Source: Homalodisca vitripennis
Lineage: Eukaryota > Arthropoda > Insecta > Hemiptera > Cicadellidae
DNA: 64,000 nucleotides
NCBI RefSeq assembly: GCF_021130785.1
Contig: NC_060207.1
Span: forward strand, 190,920,001-190,984,000
Direction: 5' to 3'
Below are positions 57,111 to 64,000 of this stretch, piece after piece (position 1 is the stretch's first letter; every line of letters starts with the position of its first letter). The notes beneath the pieces are model-generated. The model had not been told where the DNA came from. It saw only the letters and a list, made by a program, of their open reading frames with translations, and searched no databases. The translations under genes were made by a program, and so were the position numbers.

Positions 57111-57742
57111 TGTATGCTGACGATACTACTCGATACTACTCTTCGGCTTAGTGGGAACTCTACAAAACATCTAGCAATTGACTGAAATATAGCGTACCAG
57201 TACTGCCACTCAAATGACCTAGTAGTCAATATGACCAAGAGCAAACAACTGGTATTCAGCATAAGACGAGATGAAATTGCAGCTCTTCCAGAAGTTGACA
57301 TACAAACCAAGGCAAAACTTTTGGCGTGGACAATTGGCAGAACTCTCATGGACTCAGTATCTCGACAATCTTAGCAAGAAATTATACACCAGCCTCTTTG
57401 TCATCAAAAGAATTCACCATATCAGTGATATAAGAATTGCAAAGACAACTTATTATGCCCTTTTTAAGCCTCATCTGAGGTACAGCATTGCTATATGGGG
57501 GAAAAAAGTAATAAAAACTCATAAAAGCATTTTCGTTCTTGACAGTAGTGGTCATCTACATCCAGGAAATGATTATTTTTGCTGATAGAAATGAATTCCC
57601 TTGGGGAATAGATGTATACCAGTACAACACTCGATATGCTGATAACTACATCCTACCAGCATACCATCTATCACTGTATGGGAGGAAGCCATCATACATG
57701 GGACGCAAACTTTACAACCTGCAGCCAACTCAACAAGATTAA
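57111..57742 (+). pseudogene. Non-LTR reverse-transcriptase C-terminal relic
   Basis: The plus strand reads YADDTT (57113-57130), then after decay YLDNLSKKLYTSLFVIKRIH, a KTTYYALFKPHLRYSIAIWG block, and finally YNTRYADNYILPAYHLSLYG with MGRKLYNLQP. These are the catalytic box, thumb and C-terminal segments of jockey-type elements, as in 51260-54290 but on the other strand. Several frame changes show it is dead. Confidence 0.85.
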
Positions 57743-58249
57743 CACTCAAAAGGGAAAGAACCTGAAAATGGCACTGAATTTTGGTTGGTGAACAGGCCAT
57801 TCTACAAGCTGGAAGAATATTTACATAGGGCAAATGACCATCTTAGACTCAAGATTGCTAAATTTAACTTATATTTTGTAAATTTGTTACTTTAACACTG
57901 TATTTCTGATGCCAATACATATCTCTATAAAAATTGTAAATAATGAGATTTCGACTTTGACTTTATATAATTACAATTACATATACAATTACAATAAATA
58001 GAAAAGTTTTACATTAATTTGATACTTGTCTTAGAGAGAACAGTAAGGCATTGTATTCATTGGGCTAAAAAAAGAAACATGTTTATTTCCAAATTCAAAC
58101 CCTCACTTGCAGTTGAAACATACTACTGTGTTGTGTACTTCACTCACTTATATGAATAAGTTAATATTCAAAATAATTAGGTCTTTGTTATGTACAATCG
58201 AAACATTTTGAATCAAGCAGCACTGCTTAATGATGAACTTGAGCAATTG

Positions 58250-58830
58250 TGTAATATTTGTTAGTGTGATCAATATTTTTGAGGTTATAACCAATCCTAT
58301 AGCACTTATTTGGGAGCCTTGTAAGGGTACTTGAAATTTCCAGAGTCAAGCTGTTTCAAAAAATTGGCAGAGCACAATAAATTAATGTAAAAAGTACAGA
58401 TTGGACACTCCAATTCAGCAGCTGTAGCGTGTTAGCAGCTGGTCAGCATTCACTGAATCAAAAGCCTGTGAATACTCTAAGGCAGTCATTATACTTCCAA
58501 GACATCCTTTACAGAGTAAACTTATTAGCCACATCAGTCAGTGCTGAATCTCTATCTGAAACATACTTATCTTTTAAGAAGTAAATTTTGAATCAAGAAA
58601 AAACTACCTTCTCAACTACCTTTTCCAGTGTTTTCTAGATTACTGGAAGATTGGATATTGGATGAAAACTGGGGTAGTGATGTAGGCTGAGAGGATTTAT
58701 GTAGTGTTTATAACCACACTCCACTTCCAGCTACTCGGAAACAGTCCAGAAGCCAATGATGTATTGACAAGGTGGGTGACTGCATCAGACACCCGACCAT
58801 CTGAATAGACAAACTGATAATACAAAAAAC
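58250..58830 (-). pseudogene. Non-LTR reverse-transcriptase fingers/palm relic
   Basis: The minus strand reads LVNTSLASGLFPSSWKWSVV (about 58780-58720), an EKV block near 58620, and LEYSQAFDSVNADQLLTRYS (about 58470-58410). These correspond to the segment before the NYRPI block, and to the KAFD catalytic box, of non-LTR reverse transcriptases. Stops and shifts are frequent. Confidence 0.65.
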
Positions 58831-59100
58831 AGTGTCTTAAAAATAATAGTCAGAACTTTAATAAAAGCTCGTTGTTACTTTATTTAACCTTTTTCTTGAT
58901 CACCTCTAAACTTAGGCACGGTTTCAAGAATAATTTTATATAAATGGACAATGTTGCTGATTTAAGTTACTTACAGTTTTGTTTTTCATGTGCTCTTGGT
59001 TAATTGCTGAACTGTTGGAGTATTGACTTTTAGAAGGAAGCCTGATTTGTTGGAGGAAATGGTCACATTAAAGAGATCAAGTTAATTAAAAAATGTTGTG
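58831..59100. other. Spacer
   Basis: No feature is recognised. Confidence 0.3.
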
Positions 59101-59111
59101 ACATATAGTTC

Positions 59112-59282
59112 TTTTTTTTGTATTTTTTTTTATCTCATTTAAGCCTCAGCGTCAGCTATGCCGGCTTCGAAGTGCACTGGTTTTTATGTTATTATTACAT
59201 TTTTGGACCTCCCCGGGATTCGAACCCGTGATCTCTCAGTTAGAGAGCCGAGACTATAACCACTAGTCTACAGAGGAGGACA
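59112..59282 (-). mobile_element. tRNA-derived SINE, full-length copy
   Basis: It has the same structure as 8195-8371: a tRNA-like head with A-box-like TAGACTAGTGG and B-box GGTTCGAATCC, and an A-rich tail with T runs on the plus strand. A perfect 11 bp duplication ACATATAGTTC flanks it (59101-59111 and 59283-59293). The clean duplication suggests it is the youngest of the three copies. Confidence 0.9.
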
Positions 59283-59384
59283 ACATATAGTTCATAAAGT
59301 ATCATTGTAAACACATGTTTTTCTGTTATTGTTTACATTCTTTGTTGATATCTTTAAAAATATACAGTTTCTAATTTTTTATGG

Positions 59385-59735
59385 TTATTTAATGGTGTAA
59401 TACACTTCAGTTGAGGATGAATATTCAATTAATTTATGATTTGCTCCACATAAAGTGCCAAAGAAACACCAGAGTGATTTGGAAAAAGCTATGAGGATTG
59501 TCAGTTCCCAAGGTTCAAAATTGTGAACAGTTCGATTTGGAAAACCATTGAGGTTTGGTATACTGAATTCGTTACTGGTTACACTATCCCACACTACACT
59601 AATTGATGTCACAAAAAGATTACTGTTCATAAATTGATTAAGCCTGAATGTCGTAGGAATTAATTTGTATAAGCCCAATTCTGTCAATGATTTCTCTTTT
59701 GAAACATTGTATGAGATGTTTTCATGTAATTATAA
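59385..59735 (-). CDS. Unassigned open frame
   Basis: The frame is open for about 115 codons, including MNSNLFVTSISVVWDSVTSN and NRTVHNFEPWELTILIAF. It lacks an ATG in a convincing position. No domain is recognised, and the composition is close to the background, so it may be a chance frame or part of a repeat. Confidence 0.15.
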
Positions 59736-59939
59736 GGTTAAAACATTTTCTGTTGCTGAAAGGGTTGTTTTTTCCATGTAAGCAAAACTATGAATCACTG
59801 ACAATTTTGCCTTGCAAATACAAAGTCCCATAAAAGAGTTGATTAATAATATATGTAATACATATTAGAAGATTTTTCTCCCAGTGATAATAAGTGTACC
59901 TGGTAAAGTCACTTCATATTTAAAGAAAGATGCATTACC

Positions 59940-60262
59940 AGTTTCAAAATAATTCAGATCAGGCCAAATGGCTCTTAGGGATAAAGTAAAAGGAGGAACT
60001 TAACCGTCTTATCTGAAACGGCATTCTGGAAGAGATAGATCACTCAGAGTGGGCTGCTCCATGTGTAATAGTCATGAAGCCTAATAGTAATTTACGAGTT
60101 CATGCAGATTTCTCCATGAGTGATTACAAACATTCACCCTTCCTTCACAATCTATTCACAAACATAGGAGACTGTGGGAAATTTACTGCTTTTAGATTGA
60201 CTGATGCTTTTAGATTGCTTATCTATCTATACCTATTGAGGAAGATTCAAAAAACCTTTTAG
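59940..60262 (+). pseudogene. Gypsy-type (LTR element) reverse-transcriptase relic
   Basis: The plus strand reads ALRDKV, then after a frame change ILEEIDHSEWAAPCVIV, LRVHADF and IGDCGKFTAFRLTDAF. These fit the first blocks of the Gypsy (Metaviridae-type) reverse transcriptase: the ExLxxxGIIxxxxSxWAAPxVxVxKP region, the RVCxDF region and the FTxxDLxxAY catalytic region. The catalytic aspartate position of the last block reads as R-L-T-D, so it is altered. No long terminal repeats, protease or integrase were found nearby, so this is an isolated dead fragment. Confidence 0.75.
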
Positions 60263-61079
60263 TAATTAACACACTCTTTGAGCTTATGCATTACAACAGG
60301 CTTTGCTTTGGTATTGCCTTGTGAATGCTATTTTAATAATAGAATGCATTTTATATTGGATGGACTTGAGTTGTATTTTACTTGATTATGTTGTTCTCAC
60401 AGAAAAAAATAAGAGCATCTCAAAATATTGAAAGAAGTTTAAAACGTATTAGGTTTGTTCAGCAGTTTTTTTTGTAAATAAATAAGAGGTAAATAATCAT
60501 CATGAAATTGGTCTTGGACTGATTAAAAGTTGGTGTCTACTTTAACAAAGCTCTCATTGCTTGGTGATTCAAGGATGGAGATACTAACATAATATTCTTT
60601 GGTAGTGGTAGTTTGTACATAGATCATACATACTTCACTCCTTGCACAGTGCTTGAGTAACAACAAGAGTTACCAAAATTAAATAAATACATTGTAATCC
60701 TAACTGGAATGGTTGATGACAGATTTCTTAATTAAGAAATTCTTCTATGGATTCCTCAAAAAACTAGATTCTGTACTTATATTATGCAAGTTGACTCTTA
60801 CCTCCTGGACTATTTAGTTTCTCCCTAGATTAAAGTTTTCTGCTATGCAATATAGCAATTAATTGGTTAGCTAGGAATGGTGGTAAATGCAACAAATAGT
60901 GTATATCTGAAAATTCAGAAATGAATTAACCCAACAAACAGAAGCATGTATGCAGCTAATAAAATATAAACATCACAATTACTGTCACATAAAACATTAC
61001 AAATATATGACTACTATTAGTCAAATTCTTCTTTATAGATTAAATTCCTGGAAACTCAACAAAATGTAAAAAAGGAAAC
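60263..61079. other. Gene-free stretch
   Basis: Nothing recognisable; no continuation of the Gypsy fragment can be read. Confidence 0.35.
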
Positions 61080-61420
61080 AGTTGGGACCTACCAGAGAAA
61101 AGTATATACTGAGGATAAAACACAACTGAGAAATTAGAGAATTGCTCAAATCTCCAGATTTTGTGGCTGAAGCTAGGAGTAGAAGCTTAAAATGGGAAGG
61201 ATACATGATTAAAATAGATGAAGGAACATGGTAAAGGAAATATGGGGAGAAAAATCCAACTGGAAGGACGATGTAGAAGACTCAAAAAATTATGGAAGGA
61301 CCAAGTAGAGAGGGGGATGCCATAAGAAAACTGAAAGGAGTGCAAGAGGATGCTGTAGACCATAAGAAATTGAGGAGGCCAAATACTACCTTGGGTATCA
61401 TGGGCTTGGAAGTAAGTAAC
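61080..61420 (+). pseudogene. C-terminal relic of an endonuclease-type non-LTR element
   Basis: Across frames the plus strand reads KVYTEDKTQLRN, ELLKSPDFVAEARSRSLKWE, GYMIKIDEG and IRKLKGVQEDAVDHKKLRR. This matches the C-terminal tail of many insect retroelement proteins, with the LRWxGHVxRM and KRRRGRPRxRW-like parts. Only the tail is present, and it is frameshifted. Confidence 0.6.
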
Positions 61421-62339
61421 AATTAATTACTAGAAGTGTTTTTCATACTACTTAACAAATTATGTATTGAAGCTGTATATCTACTTAGCTGATGGTGATA
61501 ACCCTTTAAGTTTTATTTTAAATTACCTACCACACACAAGTTTTAAACCTTAGTTACTGGCTTTCTCTGTATTAATAATCTTTGACTTTACAAACCTAGA
61601 TTTCTAGACGATAACTAACAGGTGTATTTTTACTGATTGTGTTTAGAAGTACCTATCTATATTTCAATAAAGCGGATTGATTACATGGGTAACCCATGTA
61701 AAACCATTGTTTACACTTTCACTGCTGATCTATACTGAACCATGATAATTATTCTCATAATGCACACAGCAATCACTGTGAAGCATGTGTTAAAGAAACG
61801 CTGAGTGCATGATGGACTCTGTCATAATTTAAAGAGGAACTTGAAAAGATTATAGACTAATAACAATAGTATCTCTTCATTACACATAACATTTGATCAA
61901 ATACATCTTGGTGCATTGTCATATACAACTATACCTACAATAATAAAACTACAAGTCATCAAGGTTTTTGTTGAGGAATTCATAGATAATAATTTAACAT
62001 TTCTCAATTAATAAAAGTTTTAACAATTTTTCAAAGAAGTTTTAATTGTTTAGGTAACTTATTATATAAAGAAGTTTGTGAGTGTCGGAAAAACTGCATT
62101 TTTTACTGTTCAACTTTTGTAGTATTTTGATTGTCTTGCTTGAAATTTAATAATATTAGTTTAATAATAATAGTATAATAATAATATTCATTAAGAAGAA
62201 GTCCATTATTTACAAACATTTCATCACAATTGATGTGTTTTCAATATATAATTCTTAATAAAAGAATATTTTTTTTACCATCAGCACAATTTATTGTCTT
62301 GTCAGGATATAGGACATAATTATTTGGTACCTATTGACA
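61421..62339. other. AT-rich spacer
   Basis: No gene or named repeat is recognised. Confidence 0.3.
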
Positions 62340-63060
62340 TAAATTAAAAATAATGCTGGGCTCAAGATCGATTCTTGTGGGACTCCAAATGAAGCCTTTT
62401 AACAAGAAGAGGTAAAACTATAGTTGGCATTTCCTACTATAGTTCTTTGTTTTCTATCCCTCAATTATGAGTGAATAATCCTCAAAGCCTAATCTCTTAA
62501 TCCCTTTTCATGAATCTTGTCTAGTAAGAGCCTCTATGATGATCAACACAATCAAAAGCCTTGGGCAGACCACAGAAGAGACCAGCAGTAAATTCCGATC
62601 TATCTAAGGCCTCAAACGTGCCATTAACAAACTCCTCAAGAGCCGTCTTAGTACTTTTATTTATCCTAAACTGAAACTGTTCATTAGATACTAAAGTACT
62701 AAATTCTAGAAGTCATTAAGTCTGGAGTGCCTTTTCAAAAATTGTTGAGAAATTACTGAGATAGAAATTAGACAAAAGTTAGTGATATCAGTTTTTGAAC
62801 CCTTTTTATAAAATGGAATAACTTCAGACAGTTTAAGCTGATATAGAAAAATACCCTGTTGTAACATATAACCCCAAATCAAAGTTAAAACTTAGTTACA
62901 TTACAAGAAGCTTTCAGGAGCATAACCAACATTTCATCACTGCTATAAATTTGGAACTGTTGGTATTTTATAGGTGGAACTTGAAGTAAATGAACTAAAG
63001 TAATAAATTTTGTATTTAATTTTTCAGTGACATCCATGGGATTTTAAACTTCTACACCAT
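62340..63060 (-). pseudogene. Non-LTR reverse-transcriptase relic
   Basis: The minus strand reads in order: IFLYQLKLSEVIPFYKKGSK with DITNFCLISISVIS (about 62860-62750), NEQFQFRINKSTKTALEEF (about 62690-62630), a LPKAFDCVDHH box (about 62570-62540), NYSFTSS and GVPQESILSPALFLIYVN (about 62380-62330). These are the successive blocks of a jockey-type reverse transcriptase up to the segment before YADD. Only a few stops interrupt it, so it is less decayed than most others here. The rest would lie left of 62340 but cannot be read. Confidence 0.8.
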
Positions 63061-63330
63061 TGGCATTTAGTATGATTTATTTGTTTCTTATTATTTCCAC
63101 CCAATTCCGATTTTATAATGCTCCAAGTATTTTGGATATAGGGGAGAGGGGGGCACATGTGGACAAATTTTACATTTTATTTTTTTAAATTTTTGTTATG
63201 AGAAAAAATTGTCAAAGGTTTTATTTATATACTAATATAGGTGTTGAGGTATGTAAATATATGACATTTTACTCTTTAAAACATCTTTTGAACTTGTTAA
63301 TTCTTACCTTTAAAATAGTTAACGGAGTGT

Positions 63331-63366
63331 CCACAAGTGCCCCTCCAGGGGGCAGTTTGTGGACAT
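63331..63366 (+). repeat. Imperfect hairpin of GTCCACAA...TTGTGGAC
   Basis: GTCCACAAGTGCCCC pairs with GGGGGCAGTTTGTGGAC with small bulges. It lies in the subterminal region of the transposon starting at 63138. Confidence 0.7.
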
Positions 63367-63843
63367 AACCAACATTTTTGGGGGGGTAGTTGTGGACAGA
63401 TAAAACATCTTTCATATATCTTAAATATGATTTTTATTAATTAAACTCAAACATTATGACTTCTTTGTACAGTTACAAGGAGTAGTTATTTCAACCTTTA
63501 AAGTGAAAGAAAGTAATAAAACTAGTAAAAAAATAAGTTCAATACTAACTAACAATGTATACTTTACTTAAAATGACAAGAAAAAACAAATAGGCTATTT
63601 AACCTGTGTTATAGCTTATAAAACATAACCTACCTATGGCTTACAAAACAAACCAAACCTATTTTCTTACATATTTAAAAAAATATGTGAAGAGTAAAAG
63701 TATGACATCAATTCGTAAAGTCAAGATTCGTGTTTTATTTTTTCCTGCAAGCTAAACTTATTCTAGACTATTACTAAATTAAAACAAGAATGATAGAAAA
63801 AACAATATTAATAGCCTACATACACATCAAGTAAACATTAAAT

Positions 63844-64000
63844 TCAACCCATGTTATAGTTTGTAAAGGAAAAATTAAAGATAAACATACTGACAGCTCT
63901 TTCAGTACCTCCTGAAACAGTCGGTAGGGGTAGTTTTACAATTATGTCTTCAATGTCAATGGCACTTACATCTGGAAGATCAGGTTTGACAAATTTAATT
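63844..64000 (-). CDS. C-terminal end of a probable transposase, partial
   Basis: The minus-strand frame enters from the right edge and reads IKFVKPDLPDVSAIDIEDII, then VKLPLPTVSGGTERAVS, ending at a TGA at 63844. Its acidic-hydrophobic content and the transposon end nearby suggest it is the tail of a pogo/Tigger-like transposase, but no catalytic motif is inside the window. Confidence 0.4.
   Translation of the reverse strand, partial: IKFVKPDLPDVSAIDIEDIIVKLPLPTVSGGTERAVSMFIFNFSFTNYNMG

Larger units (their letters stand above)
63138..64000 (-). mobile_element. Left end of a DNA transposon running off the window
   Basis: The end TAGGGGAGAGGGGGGCACAT, preceded by TA, and repeated GTGGACA motifs (about 63156, 63330, 63357 and 63392) resemble pogo/Tigger-type insect elements whose ends spell CCCCxxGTGCCCCC and TGTGGACA. 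A minus-strand coding end at 63844-64000 fits the C-terminus of its transposase. The other end lies beyond the window, so the class is inferred. Confidence 0.5.

Overview
This window looks like nuclear DNA of an arthropod, most likely an insect. It is strongly AT-rich, its protein genes are animal-type with large intergenic gaps and U2-type splice acceptors, and its transposon set (Tc1/mariner relatives, jockey/CR1-like non-LTR elements, a Helitron, tRNA-derived SINEs) is typical of insects. A hemipteran is a plausible guess from the style of the repeats, but nothing here proves the order. There are no bacterial operons, CRISPR arrays or rRNA genes.

Only two host genes can be named. DNA polymerase iota (POLI, 39041-40717, +) has its whole coding region in one exon, with both catalytic motifs, two ubiquitin-binding motifs and two PCNA-binding-like motifs. 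A UXT-type prefoldin subunit (43254-43686, +) is complete except for a one-base frameshift at a T run. Weaker candidates are a possible secreted protein at 11591-11956 (+), a possible internal exon at 24423-24632 (+), and coding-like stretches at 54375-54622, 55419-55574 and 59385-59735 (-).

Most of the rest is mobile DNA in various stages of decay. From left to right: a 3.0 kb DNA transposon with 31 bp inverted ends, a 4 bp AGTT duplication and a broken transposase-like gene (2512-5527); a SINE (8195-8371); a 1.97 kb fold-back mariner relative (9136-11105); a C15A minisatellite (16328-16427); an old Tc1/mariner-like element carrying piggyBac-like fragments (18060-20729); a second C15A minisatellite (21772-21871); a mariner relic (22900-23290); a Helitron-like element with canonical ends (23836-24339); two copies of one MITE family (25445-26007, 30037-30677), the first inserted in a reverse-transcriptase relic; a 754 bp element with an 8 bp duplication and a GC-rich hairpin (30955-31708); several reverse-transcriptase relics; and a fairly young non-LTR retrotransposon (34310-37775, -).

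Right of UXT lie a tRNA-like/SINE head (47983-48051), a 3 kb mariner-family element (48129-51105), a 2.0 kb inverted-repeat element inserted cleanly into a retrotransposon gene (51548-53566), more non-LTR relics on both strands, a third full SINE (59112-59282), a Gypsy-type reverse-transcriptase relic (59940-60262) and the left end of another transposon that runs off the window (63138-64000).

I found no convincing new multi-gene system. The most interesting items are the well-bounded unusual transposons, the two exact 16 bp C15A arrays, the nested insertion whose duplication is confirmed by the host reading frame, and frameshifts clustered at homopolymers in otherwise conserved proteins, which may reflect assembly error.
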